From assembly GCA_963700895.1 (NCBI GenBank), contig CAVOZI010000018.1, positions 54,400-118,399 on the forward strand: 64,000 nt of DNA, written 5' to 3'. Below the pieces are notes generated by a model, which had not been told where the DNA came from, searched no databases, and saw only the letters and a program-made list of their open reading frames with translations. This document shows positions 25,530-37,290 of the stretch, piece by piece; the stretch's first letter is position 1, and each line of letters begins with the position of its first letter. Both the position numbers and the translations under genes were made by a program. This stretch comes from Anderseniella sp963700895 (GTDB taxonomy: Bacteria; Pseudomonadota; Alphaproteobacteria; Rhizobiales; Aestuariivirgaceae).

Positions 25530-25892
25530 TCAGGACTGGATACGAAAGACCTTCGAGACCACCCGCCACGCGCCCTCATGCAGCAGCAGCGTCAGGATGG
25601 TGTCAAAGCGCATGCCAGCCCATTCATCCTCGACGTGCGCGGTTGCAATATCGCCATGGATCGACAGGTTGCGGATAGCCCACCAGGCCTTGGCCGACTT
25701 GTCGCCTTCGTGCTCGCACATGCGGATGAAGGCCTCGCGCGAATTCCACAGCAATTCGCCCTCGTAGTGTCCAACCTCGCTGGCATTCTCGAAGAATATC
25801 CGTTCCAGTTCGGCACGGTCTCCGGCAACCATGGCCGTCGCATAGGTGCGGACAACCTCGGTGATGGTTGTGATGGCGTCAGAAGTGGTCAT
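25530..25892 (-). CDS. SnoaL/NTF2-like small protein
   Basis: 120 residues with the cone-fold signature of the nuclear transport factor 2 superfamily. There are N-terminal helices with VVRTYATAMVAGDRAELERI, then a beta-rich part with IATAHVEDEWAGMRFDTILT and HEGAWRVVSKVFRI at the end. Family members are small enzymes or ligand-binding proteins. GGGAGG lies before the ATG at 25892. It is downstream of hutU across a 35-base gap but on the same strand, so it might be read from the hut transcript. Function is unknown. Confidence 0.7.
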   Translation of the reverse strand: MTTSDAITTITEVVRTYATAMVAGDRAELERIFFENASEVGHYEGELLWNSREAFIRMCEHEGDKSAKAWWAIRNLSIHGDIATAHVEDEWAGMRFDTILTLLLHEGAWRVVSKVFRIQS

Positions 25893-25926
25893 GGCTAGCC
25901 CTCCCTACAGTCTTGGTACGGACTAA

Positions 25927-27604
<1,678 letters not shown>

Positions 27605-27606
27605 GG

Positions 27607-29150
27607 TCAGATACTCCAGTCGATCAGGTGGTCGGAGCCGGTCGCGCGCACCACGTCTGCCGAGGCGACGAGGCTGGCGGCGGTCTTCATTTCGGTTGCC
27701 ATGTAGCGGTCGTCGCCCAGCGACGGCACATCGGCGCGCAGCCGCGCCAGCACCTTCTGCAGCGCCGGACTGGTCTTGCAGCGGCGCGCGGCACTCGATG
27801 CCCTGAGATGCGCACAGCAGTTCGACGCCGAGGATGCTGGCGAGGTTCGGCGTCATGCGCATCAGCCGCCGCGCGCCGTGGGCGGCCATGGAGACGTGAT
27901 CCTCCTGGTTGGCGGAGGTGGGGGTGGAGTCGGTCGAGCACGGATTGGCGAGGTGCTTGTTCTCGCTCATCAGCGCGGCTGTGGTCACTTCGGCGATCAT
28001 GTAGCCGGAGTTGAGGCCGGGGTCGGGCGTGAGGAACGGCGGCAGGTCGAACGACAATGCCGGGTCCACCATCATGGCAATGCGGCGCTGGGCGATGGCA
28101 CCGATCTCGGCGATGGCCAGCGCCAGCGTGTCGGCGGCAAAGGCCACCGGCTCGGCATGGAAGTTGCCGCCGGACACGATGATCCCGGCCCCTTCGAGCA
28201 CCAGCGGGTTGTCGGTGACGGCGTTGGCCTCGATCTCCAGCGTGCGCCCGGCCTGGCGGATCAGGTCGATGGCCGCGCCGGTCACTTGCGGCTGGCAGCG
28301 GATGCAGTACGGGTCCTGGACGCGAGTGTCGCCCTCGCGGTGGCTCTCGCGGATCTCCGAGCCGTCCATCAGGGCGCGCATGGCGGCCGCCACGTCGATC
28401 TGGCCGCGATGGCCGCGCAGCTCGTGGATTTCCGGCTGCAACGGCGCGGTCGATCCCATGATGGCGTCGGTGGAGAGGCACGAGGTTACGATGGCGGCTT
28501 CAGCCAGCCGCCTCGCCTCGAACAGGCCGGCAAGTGCATAGGCAGTCGAGAACTGCGTGCCGTTGATCAGCGCCAGGCCCTCCTTGGCGGTGAGTTCGAT
28601 GGCGTCCATGCCTGCGGCCTTCAGGGCGTCGGCACCCGGCATCACCTTGCCGCCGAACTCCGCCTCGCCCTCGCCCAGCATCACCGCCGTCATGTGGGCA
28701 AGGGGCGCAAGGTCGCCCGACGCGCCGACCGAACCTTGCTGCGGCACCACCGGCGTGACGCCCTTCGCCAGCATGTCCTCGATCTGTTCGATGACCCGCC
28801 AGCGCACGCCGGACGCGCCGCGGCCCAGCGACAAGCAGCTTCAGCGTCATCATCAGCCGGGTGATGTAGGCAGGCACCGGATCACCCACGCCCGCGCAGT
28901 GCGACAGGATCAGATTGCGCTGCAGCGTGGCGGTATCCTCGGGTCTGATCTTGACCGAGGCCAGCTTGCCGAAGCCGGTGTTGACGCCGTAGACGGCTTC
29001 TCCACCCCGGGCAGCGGCGGCAACCTGCGCTGCGGCACGCTCGACGGCAGGCCGGGCGGCTTCGTCCAGCCGGGCGGACAGGCCCGCGCGATAGACCTGG
29101 CGAAGCTGGTCCAGCGATGTCGCGCCGGGTGTCAGGGTGATCGTGTTCAT
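27607..29150 (-). pseudogene. hutH: Histidine ammonia-lyase, two frameshifts
   Basis: Deaminates histidine to urocanate. Begins MNTITLTPGATSLDQLRQVY with VYGVNTGFGKLASVKI near residue 55. The Ala-Ser-Gly triad that forms the MIO cofactor is in QGSVGASGDLAPLAHM. The C terminus reads VLARLRADVPSLGDDRYMA and ends HLIDWSI. Two breaks exist: near 28833 (an extra T in CTGCTTGTCG) and near 27778 (an extra C in CTGCAAGACC). Each is repaired by removing one base, giving a full-length enzyme of about 513 residues. Its ATG is in frame with hutI because of another extra base just before it. Confidence 0.93.
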
Positions 29151-30377
29151 GCTTGACCTCGCGAAGATGCGCTGATGCAGCGGGTTGAAGCCAATGCGGT
29201 AGGCAAGCTCGGCCGGGTGCTCGACGTTCCACACGGCAAGATCAGCCCGCTTGCCCGGCTCGATGGTGCCGCAATCATCCAGCCCCAATGCCTTCGCCGC
29301 GTTTCGGGTGGCGCCGGCGAGCGCCTCTTCCGGGGTCATGCGGAACAGCGTGCAGGCCATGTTCATGGCAAGCAGCAGTGAGGTCATCGGCGAGGAACCG
29401 GGATTGCAGTCGGTCGCCACGGCCATCGGCACACGGTGCTTGCGGAAGAGTTCGATGGGCGGAAGCTGCTTTTCGCGCAGGGTGTAGAACGCGCCGGGCA
29501 CAATTCCGGCAACCGTGCCTGCCGCCGCCATGGCCTTGACGCCATCTTCATCCAGGTATTCAAGGTGATCCGCCGACAGGGCGTTGTACTTCGCCGCCAG
29601 CTTCGCCCCACCGAGATTGGACAATTGCTCAGCGTGCAGCTTTACGACCAAGCCGAGTTCGCGCGCCTTCACGAACACCCGTTCGATCTGGCCGGGCGCG
29701 AAGGCAATGCCTTCGCAGAAGCCATCGACCGCGTCCACCAGACCTTCGGCGTGGGCGGCATCGAGTGCCGGAATGCAGACCTCGTCGATATACGCGTCCG
29801 GCCTGCCCTTGAACTCCGCCGGCACCGCATGGGCGCCGAGGAACGCCGTCTTGACGCGCACCGGGCGTTCATCGGCAATGCGGCGGGCGGCGCGTAGCAT
29901 GTTCAGCTCGGTGCCGACGTCGAGGCCGTAGCCCGACTTGATCTCCAGCGTCGTGACGCCCTCGGCCAGCAGGTGATCGACACGCGGCAGGGCGTCCTGC
30001 ACGAGTTCGTCCACGCTGGCCGTGCGGGTGGCCGTCACCGTCGAGACGATGCCGCCGCCGGCGCGCGCGATCTCTTCATAGGTCGCCCCTTCAAGCCGCA
30101 TCTCGAACTCGCGCGCCCGGTTGCCGCCGAACACGATGTGGGTGTGGCAGTCGATCAGGCCGGGCGTGACCAGCCGTCCGCCCATGTCCGCCGCAGGCCA
30201 GCCGGCATATTGCGACGGCAGGTCAGCACGCGGACCGGACCAGGCAATGCAGCCCGCCTCGATGGCGATGGCCGCATCCTCGACGAGGCCATAAGGCGCG
30301 CCGCCCGCCGCCATGCTGGCGAGCGTGAGGCTGGTGAGCAGTTTTCCGGCGGAGGGCACGTGATTCATCCCTTGCAT
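29151..30377 (-). CDS. hutI: Imidazolonepropionase (apparent run-on into hutH)
   Basis: Third enzyme of the pathway, opening the imidazolone ring. About 400 residues of the amidohydrolase fold. Metal ligands are in GLIDCHTHIVFGG and VVKLHAEQLSNLGGAKLAA, and ATDCNPGSSPMTS is the C-terminal catalytic Asp region. The frame reads through into hutH without a stop. Removing one base near 29157 would give the ending IFAGQA and a TGA overlapping the hutH ATG, the usual arrangement, so a true fusion is unlikely. Starts at 30377 or 30368 are both possible. First gene of the leftward hut operon. Confidence 0.93.
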
Positions 30378-30396
30378 GCGTGGAATGTTAGGATAT

Positions 30397-30410
30397 TATG
30401 TATATACATA
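30397..30410. promoter_or_regulatory. HutC-type operator palindrome
   Basis: A perfect 14-base palindrome TATGTATATACATA sits in the 44-base gap between the divergent hutI and hutF starts. HutC/GntR regulators bind TGTATATACA-like sites, and hutC is the gene after hutF. One site could thus repress both directions until urocanate relieves it. Confidence 0.7.
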
Positions 30411-30421
30411 TTATCGAGTCA

Positions 30422-31808
30422 ATGACGGAATTGAAGGTCATGCAACAAATATGGGCCGAAACCGCCCTCACCCCGCGAGGCTGGCAGCGCGACGTGCTGG
30501 TCAGCGTGGACGACAGTGGTGTGATCACGTCGGTCGAGGCGGACACGAAACTGCAGGGTACGCGCGCCGGAATCCTGCTGCCGGCCCCGGTCAACCTGCA
30601 CTCCCATGCTTTCCAGCGGGCCATGGCCGGGCTGACCGAACGGCGCGGCGAAGACCCGTCCGACAGCTTCTGGACGTGGCGCAAGCTGATGTATCGTTTT
30701 CTCGATCACCTCAGCACCGGATCACGTGGAGGCCATCACCGCCTTCGTGCAGATGGAGATGCTGGAGGCGGGATACGCGGCGGTGGCCGAATTCCACTAC
30801 CTCCACCACCAGCCCGGCGGTTCGCCGTATGACAATCCGGCTGAACTTTCGGCGCGGATTTCCGCCGCTGCGGCCACGTCCGGCATCGGACTGACGCTGT
30901 TGCCGGTGCTCTACGAACATGGCGGCTGCGACGGCCGCGCGCTGGGGCCGGGGCAGGTACGCTTCGGCAATGATCCGGAGCGGTTCGGCAAGCTGTGGGA
31001 GGGTGCGAAGACAACTCTCCAGCACCTGCCGGGCGATGCCGGCATCGGCGTTGCGCCGCACAGTTTGCGGGCGGTCAGCCAGACGGGCTTGCGCTTTGCC
31101 GAAGGTCTTGGCGCCGGACAGGCCGATCCACATGCACCTCGCAGAACAGGTGGCCGAGGTCGAGGAGGTCGAGGCTGCATGGGGCAAGCGCCCAACAGAC
31201 TGGCTTATGTCTGCACATAATGTTGATGAGCGCTGGTGCCTGATCCACTGCACGCAGATGACGCCGGACGAGACGATCAGGCTGGCGCAGACCGGCGCGG
31301 TGGCGGGGCTTTGCCCGATCACCGAGTCAAGCCTCGGCGACGGCATTTTTGACGGGCTGCGCTTTGTGGGCGCGGGCGGCAGGTTCGGCGTCGGCTCGGA
31401 CTGCGAACATCCGCATCTCGTTGACGGAAGAGCTCCGCACGCTGGAATACTCGCAGCGGCTCCAGCACCGGGGCCGTGCCATGCTGGCCACGCCTGAGAA
31501 GTCCACGGGCCGGGTGCTGCACGAAGCCGCGTGCGCCGGTGGCGCGCAGGCAGCGGGGCGCACGTCCGGTGCCATCGCGAGCGGCATGTACGCCGATCTG
31601 GTAGCGCTCGACGCCTGCCACATCGACCTTGCCGGCCGGTCCGGCGGTACGCTGCTCGACACGTTCATCTTTGCCGGGGACTCATCCATGGTCAGCGATG
31701 TCTGGGCCGCCGGACGCCACATGGTCAGGCAGGGCCGCCACCTGGCGCGCGGGGCGATCACCGCCGCTTACGCGCAAGGCCACCGCCCAGCTCATGGACA
31801 TCATCTGA
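30422..31808 (+). pseudogene. hutF: N-formimino-L-glutamate deiminase, four frameshifts
   Basis: Converts N-formimino-glutamate to N-formyl-glutamate. Amidohydrolase fold: LPAPVNLHSHAFQRAMAGLT carries the first metal-binding His pair, MHLAEQVAEVEEVEAAWGK the next, and SDSNIRISLTEELRTLEYS the late catalytic part. Reading frame changes near 30719, 31103, 31402 and 31776. Removing one base at each point gives a continuous protein of about 460 residues ending AQLMDII with TGA overlapping the hutC ATG. An N-formylglutamate amidohydrolase (hutG), expected to follow HutF, is not in the window. Start at 30422 or the ATG at 30440. Confidence 0.88.
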
Positions 31809-32509
31809 TGACGATTGCCGACACCAACTCCTGGCAGGGTATCCGGGCGGAGGTCATGCGCCGTATCGCCGAGGGCCAATGGCGGCCGGGTGACATGATC
31901 CCCGGCGAGGTGGAACTGGCCGACGAATTCGGTTGCGCGCGCGCCACGGTCAACCGGGCGCTGCAGGACCTGGCCGATGCAGGGCTCGTCGAGCGCAAGC
32001 GCAAGGCCGGTACGCGGGTGGCACTCAACCCGGTGCGAAAGGTAACGGTGGAAGTGCCGGTGATCCGCCGCGACGTTGAGGCGAGAGGTTCGCGCTATTC
32101 GTTCGATCTGCTGGGGCGGCGCGAGATGACGCCTTCACCGGCCGTTGCCGCGCAGTGTGGCCTGAAGCCCGACACGCCGCTCATCGGTTTGTGGACGCTG
32201 CACCGGGCCGATGGCGCGCCGTTCGCACTGGAAGAGCGCTGGGTGAACCTGTCGGTGGTGCCGGAATTCGACGCGGTCGATCTTGCCGCCGTCAGCGCCA
32301 ACGAATGGCTGGTGCGGCACATGCCGCTGTCGCGGGCCGAGTTCGCGTTTTCGGCCGGCAATGCGAGCGCATCGGAAGCCCGCCTTCTGCAGTGCGGGCA
32401 GGGCGCGGCGCTCTTCGTCGTGAACCGCACGACCTGGGCGGGCGATGCGCCGATCACTGCGGTGCGGCTTGCCTATGCGCCGGGCTATGTCATGGAGACG
32501 GTGGTGTAA
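31808..32509 (+). CDS. hutC: Histidine utilisation repressor HutC
   Basis: GntR-family repressor of 233 residues with a winged helix (PGEVELADEFGCARATVNRA, LQDLADAGLVERKRKAGTRV) followed by a UTRA ligand domain ending LAYAPGYVMETVV. In characterised relatives urocanate is the inducer. The ATG at 31808 overlaps the restored hutF stop as TGATG. The palindrome between hutI and hutF is the likely binding site. The frame is intact. Confidence 0.92.
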   Translation: MTIADTNSWQGIRAEVMRRIAEGQWRPGDMIPGEVELADEFGCARATVNRALQDLADAGLVERKRKAGTRVALNPVRKVTVEVPVIRRDVEARGSRYSFDLLGRREMTPSPAVAAQCGLKPDTPLIGLWTLHRADGAPFALEERWVNLSVVPEFDAVDLAAVSANEWLVRHMPLSRAEFAFSAGNASASEARLLQCGQGAALFVVNRTTWAGDAPITAVRLAYAPGYVMETVV

Positions 32510-32586
32510 TTCAGGACGGCCTTCCCCGGGCAGGGCAAAAACGCGACCCTAGGGAAGCAGGAGGAAAGGTGGTGGGGCGCGGCCCC

Positions 32587-33523
32587 CTATCCCAACCCCA
32601 CATCCTTGCGCACCAGCGCTGAATAGAGTTCCCGGATGCGCAGGGTCACCGGCCCGGCTCCGTCATGCTCGCCGATCTTCACCCCGTCTAGCGAGGCCAC
32701 CGGTGTCTGCGCGCCGAAGGTGCCGGTGAGGAACGCCTCGTCCGCCGAGTAGGTATCGAACAGCGAGTAGTTGCGTTCGAAGACGCGGAATGCCGTTGTC
32801 GCGGCACAGGTTGATGACGTTCTGCCGGGTGACGCCGTTCATGCAGTAGTCGCCGGTGGAGGTCCACACCTCGCCCTTCCGGACGATGAAGAAGTTGCAG
32901 GCGTTGGTCGTATTCACGAAGCCATGCGGGTCCAGCATCAGTCCCTCGTCGGCGCCCATGCGCTCGGCCTGCAGGCAGGCCAGCACGCAGTTGAGCTTGG
33001 AGTGGGAGTTGTACTTGGCGTCCTGCGCCATCGGCATGCCCCGCACCTGCGGCACCGTTACCAACCGCACGCCACCCTTCTGCACGTCCTTCTTCGGCAC
33101 CGAGTGCTCGATCAGGATGACGATGGTGGGGCCGGAGGTGGACAGGCGCGGGTGCTGGAACGGCTTGTCCTTGATGCCCCTTGTCACCATCAGGCGCACA
33201 TGCGCATCGCCGGTCATGCCGTTGGCTTGTGCGGTGGCGTTGAGCGCCGCCAGCATTTCTGCGCGGGTCATGCCGATGTCGATTCCGGCCGCCTTGCACG
33301 AACCGTAGAGCCGGTCCATGTGGGCGTCGAAGAAGGCCCATTTGCCGTTGTAGAGCCGCATGCCTTCCCACATGCCGTCGCCCAGCATGAAGCCCGCGTC
33401 ATAGACCGACACCTTCGCCTCGTTGCGATGAACGATGTCGCCGTTCACCCAGATGCGGATATCGCGGTTGCGGATGTCTTCTTCGGCGGCGTGGGTGTGG
33501 GTATGGCTGGCGTCGTTCATCAC
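32587..33523 (-). pseudogene. Class IV aminotransferase (BCAT/D-amino-acid transaminase family), one frameshift
   Basis: PLP enzyme of about 310 residues. The N-terminal domain has RIWVNGDIVHRNEAKVSVYD with the family's acidic turn and GDGMWEGMRLYNGK. The catalytic Lys lies in AKYNSHSKLNCVLACLQAER, and GLMLDPHGFVNTTNACNFFI is the phosphate-binding signature. Near 32785 the frame breaks; removing one base gives NGIPVFERNYSLFDTYSADE and the normal end at 32587. A His-rich N-terminal stretch (SHTHTHAAEE) is unusual. Substrates may be branched-chain or D-amino acids. It shares strand and 70-base spacing with the GntR gene upstream and may be third in that operon. Confidence 0.85.
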
Positions 33524-33591
33524 TGGCTGCTCCGGGCGCGATTGTTCGCAGTTCAGCCTAGATCAAGCGCTGCGCAAGGCAAGGCACCAGC

Positions 33592-34263
33592 TCAGCCGTT
33601 CGCCTTGAGCCACTCGGAAACCGTTTCGAGCTTGTTGCGCAAGTGCTTCTTGAGGATCTTGCCCAGCCGCGGCCCGTCGCGCGCTTCAAGGGCGGCGAGG
33701 ATGTCCTCGTGTTCGGCCACAGCCTTGTCCCAGCGTTCGCGCGTCATGTTGGCGAGGTAGCGCGCCCGGCGCACCCGGGCCGACAGCATCTGGTGCTGCG
33801 AACTCAGCGTCTCGTTGCGGGCCGCTTTGAGGATGGCGGTGTGGATGGCCTCGTTGGTCTTGAAGTATTCCGGCAGGCGTTGCGCCCTGTAATGGTCGAG
33901 CATCTGTTCATGCAGGCTGCGCACGACCGCGATCTCGTCATCGGTGATCTTCTCGCAGGCCAGTTCTCCCGACAGCGCCTCCAGCGCCCCCATCACCGGG
34001 AACACCTCCTGCAGGTCCTCCACCGTGACCGCCGTCACCGACGCGCCACGGTTGGGCGTCAGCGTGACGAGGCCGGCATTGGCCAGCACCTTCAAGGCCT
34101 CGCGCATCGGCGTGCGCGACACGTTGAACCGTTCGCACAGTTCCTTCTCGGGCACCTTCTCGCCGGGCGTCAGATCGCCCTCGATGATCAGCCGCTGCAG
34201 CCGCTCGACCAGTTCATCGTGCAGCGAGCGCCGCATGATCGGCTCATCCATGCGTACGTTCAT
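33592..34263 (-). CDS. GntR-family regulator, FCD subfamily
   Basis: 223 residues. Winged helix: EKELCERFNVSRTPMREALK with VLANAGLVTLTPNRGASV. The C-terminal all-helical FCD ligand domain has DEIAVVRSLHEQMLDHY and NEAIHTAILKAARN, with His residues positioned for metal-assisted acid binding. FCD regulators usually sense carboxylic acids. The start overlaps the stop of the upstream FAD/Fe-S gene (ATGA), so it is co-transcribed with it. The palindrome at 37191-37208, in the promoter region of that operon and of the divergent aminotransferase, is its probable site. Confidence 0.9.
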   Translation of the reverse strand: MNVRMDEPIMRRSLHDELVERLQRLIIEGDLTPGEKVPEKELCERFNVSRTPMREALKVLANAGLVTLTPNRGASVTAVTVEDLQEVFPVMGALEALSGELACEKITDDEIAVVRSLHEQMLDHYRAQRLPEYFKTNEAIHTAILKAARNETLSSQHQMLSARVRRARYLANMTRERWDKAVAEHEDILAALEARDGPRLGKILKKHLRNKLETVSEWLKANG

Positions 34264-37173
34264 GTTGCCGCGCCCCCCTCTGCAAGCGCCATCTCCAGCA
34301 CCCTGGCCACATGCATGGCCTCGCGCCCTGCACCATCGGCAATCTGGTGGCGGCAGGACGTGCCATCAGCGACGATGAGTGTAGCAGATTCTGCAGCGCG
34401 GACAGCAGGCAGAAGGTTGAGTTCGCCCATGGCCATCGACGTCTCGTATGTCTCGGCCTGATAGCCGAAGGCGCCGGCCATGCCGCAGCAGGAACTCTCC
34501 ACCGTCTCCACCGCAAGCCCCGGCACCAGCTTGAGCGCGCCGGTCACGGAGCCCATCACGTTGTGCGCCTTCTGGTGGCAATGGCCATGCAGCAACGCTT
34601 TGCGCTCGATCGGCTTGAACCTGAACCGGTCTGCATGGGCGACCACGAACTCCTCGAACATCATCGCCGCATTGGCGATTTCGCCTGCCTCCGCCCCCAG
34701 CTTCATCACCGTCAGTTCGTCGCGCAAGGTCAGCAGGCAGGACGGCTCCAGCCCGACGATCTTCGCGCCCTGGCGGACCAGCGGCAGATAGGCCTTGAAT
34801 GAGACGGCGGGCTTCGGCGCGTGCCTCGTCTACCAGCCCGGCAGCCAGGTATGTGCGACCGCAGCACGGCGGACGGGTCTCGCCTTCCGGTAGCGGCGAA
34901 TGCACCCGGAAGCCGCCTGCCGTCAGCACGGCGCGGGCGGCGCGCAGGTTCTCAGCCTCGTGGTACGTATTGAAGGTGTCGCCGAACAGGATCACCGGCG
35001 CACCATCCGCCGGGCCGCTCACGCGACCATGCCGGTAGGTGTCGGCGCGCCACTTCGGCAAGGTGCGATGCTTCGACAGCCCGGCCACTGCCTCGCTCAA
35101 GCACCGCCAGCCCCGGCACGGTGTCGCGCATGTTGGCGAGCCACGGCAGCTTTGCCGCCAGCGGCGCATAGCGCGGCAGATGCGCCACCAGCCGGTCGCG
35201 CAAGGACAAGCCCGCCTTGCCCACGCGCTGCGCGGCGACCTCGATCTTCATGCGCGCCATGTCCACACCGGTCGGGCACTCGCGCTTGCAGGCCTTGCAG
35301 CCGACGCACAGCTTCATGGCCTCGGCCATGGCGTCGCTGGTCAGCGCGCTGTCGCCAAGCTGGCCCGAGATCGCCAGCCGCAACGAGTTGGCGCGACCGC
35401 GGGTCAGATGCTGCTCGTCCTTCGTCACCCGGTAGCTTGGGCACATGGCGCCGCCCGACAGCTTGCGGCAGGCGCCGTTGTTGTTGCACATCTCCACCGC
35501 GCCCTGGAAACCGCCGGCAGCGCCCGGCCAGCCGGACCAGTCAAGTGCCGTATCGAACTCCTGCACCTTGTAGTCCGGCTTGAAGCGGAACAGCGAGCGG
35601 TCGTCCATCTTCGGCGCATCGACCACCTTGCCCGGGTTGAACACGCCTGACGGGTCGAAGGCGCGCTTTACCTGCCGGAAACTGTCCATCATGCGCGCGC
35701 CGAACATCAGCTCGTTGAACTCGGACCGGATGATGCCGTCGCCATGTTCGCCGGAGTGCGAGCCCTTGTATTGGCGCACCAGTTCGAAGGCCTCTTCGGC
35801 GATGGCGCGCAGCTTCTTCACGTCGGTATCGAGCTTGAGGTTGAGGACAGGTCGCACGTGCAGGCAACCCACCGAGGCATGCGCATACCAGGTGCCGCGG
35901 GTGCCATGCTTTTCGAAGACTTCCGTCAGGCCTGCCGTATAGGCGGCAAGGTCCTTCAGCTCCACCGCGCAATCTTCCACCACCGAGACGGGCTTACCTT
36001 CGGCGCGCATGGACATCATGATGTTGAGGCCGGACTTGCGCACCTCTGCCAGGTCTGCCTGCAGCTTCGGGTCGTTGACCTCAACCACGCCGCCGAAGTG
36101 TTTGCCCGACCGCGACCAGTCGAAGCCGAGATCGCCGAGCACCTCGTGCAGCCGCTTCAGGCGGGAAAGGTTCTCGTCCCAGTCGTCCTCCGCAAAGTCC
36201 ACCAGCAGCAGCGCGTCGGGCTCGCCGCGCACCACCTTCTCGATGGTGGGGCGGAAAATGGCGATGTCGCGGGCCAGTTCGATCATGGTGCGGTCGACCA
36301 GTTCCACCGCCACCGGATCCAGCTTGACGATATGCTGGGCGGCATCCATCGCCGCGTGGAAGGTGGGGAAGTGGCACACGCCCATCGCCTTGCTGGCCGG
36401 CAGCGGCGACAGCTTCAGCCGCAGCCGGTTCGACCAGGCGAGCGTGCCTTCCGAGCCGACCAGCAGGGACGACAGGTTGATCGCCTTGCCGTTCGGCACC
36501 AGCGCATCGATGTTGTAGCCGCCCACACGGCGCATCACCTTCGGGAAGCGCGCAGCGATCTCGTCCGCTTCGCGCTCGCCCAGCTTCAGCAGGTCATCGA
36601 CAAAGCCCGGCAGTTTCGCGCCCTGCTCCAGCGGCCGAACGTCGCGTCCGTGCCGTCGGCCAGAACGGCGTCGATGGCCAGCACGTTGTCGCGCATCATG
36701 CCATAGCGGATCGAGCGGCCGCCGCAAGAGTTGTTGCCGGCCATGCCGCCGATGGTGGCGCGCGAGGCAGTGGACACGTCCACCGGGAACCACAATCCGT
36801 GTGGCTTCAACTGCCGGTTCAGTTCGTCCAGCACGATGCCCGGCTCGACCAGGCAGGTGCGGCCTTCCACGTCCAGCTCCAGCAACCGGTTGAGATGTTT
36901 CGTGGTGTCGATGACGATCGAGTCATTCACCGTCTGGCCGCACTGCGAGGTGCCGCCGCCACGCGGCAGTACTGTGACGCCTTCATCGCGCGCGATGGCG
37001 ATGACATTCCTGACGTCTTCCGCAGTCTGCGGCACGACCACGGCGCGCGGCATCATCTGGTAAATGGAGGCGTCGGTGGCGTAGCGCCCGCGCGAGAACA
37101 CGTCGTCCATCACGGCGCCGCGCACACTGCCTCTCAATCGGCGGGAAAGACTGGACAATGCAACGCTCGACAC
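34260..37173 (-). pseudogene. Large FAD- and Fe-S-containing 2-hydroxyacid dehydrogenase, three frameshifts
   Basis: Single gene of about 970 residues, laid out as GlcD-like and GlcF-like parts in one chain. FAD domain: GVTVLPRGGGTSQCGQTVND and GGMAGNNSCGGRSIRYGMMR. FAD-oxidase C domain: YAHASVGCLHVRPVLNLKLD and SHSGEHGDGIIRSEFNELMF. Then a 4Fe-4S motif CVGCKACKRECPTGVDMARM and a CCG end, LLHGHCHQKAH and ESSCCGMAGAFGYQAETY. Frames change near 36633 (one base lost), 35099 and 34797 (one base gained each). Family members oxidise D-2-hydroxyacids such as D-lactate or D-2-hydroxyglutarate. In this island a sulfolactate-type substrate is conceivable. Confidence 0.85.
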
Positions 37174-37183
37174 CGGAATCGCC

Positions 37184-37212
37184 TTGACATAATTTTGAAT
37201 GCAAAATTAAGT
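37184..37212 (+). promoter_or_regulatory. Promoter with embedded palindromic operator
   Basis: TTGACA at 37184-37189 and TTAAGT at 37207-37212, 17 bases apart, form a sigma70-like promoter facing the class V aminotransferase. Between them lies the inverted repeat AATTTTG (37191-37197) and CAAAATT (37202-37208) with AATG spacer. A repressor here would block the polymerase. The FCD GntR protein of the divergent operon is the natural candidate. Confidence 0.55.
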
Positions 37213-37290
37213 AGCCGCAAAACGGGGTCCGGGCAAGAGCGTGACTGGCGCTGTTCCACCGCCCCAGACAAGACTGGAAGGACGTCACAC

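Noticed and set aside
28500..30377. A true bifunctional HutI-HutH protein
   Set aside because: The chain leaves the HutH frame again near 28833, and one removed base before hutH restores the usual stop/start overlap.
31349..32509. A HutF-HutC fusion protein
   Set aside because: The joined reading depends on an extra base near 31776; without it hutF stops in TGA overlapping the hutC ATG.
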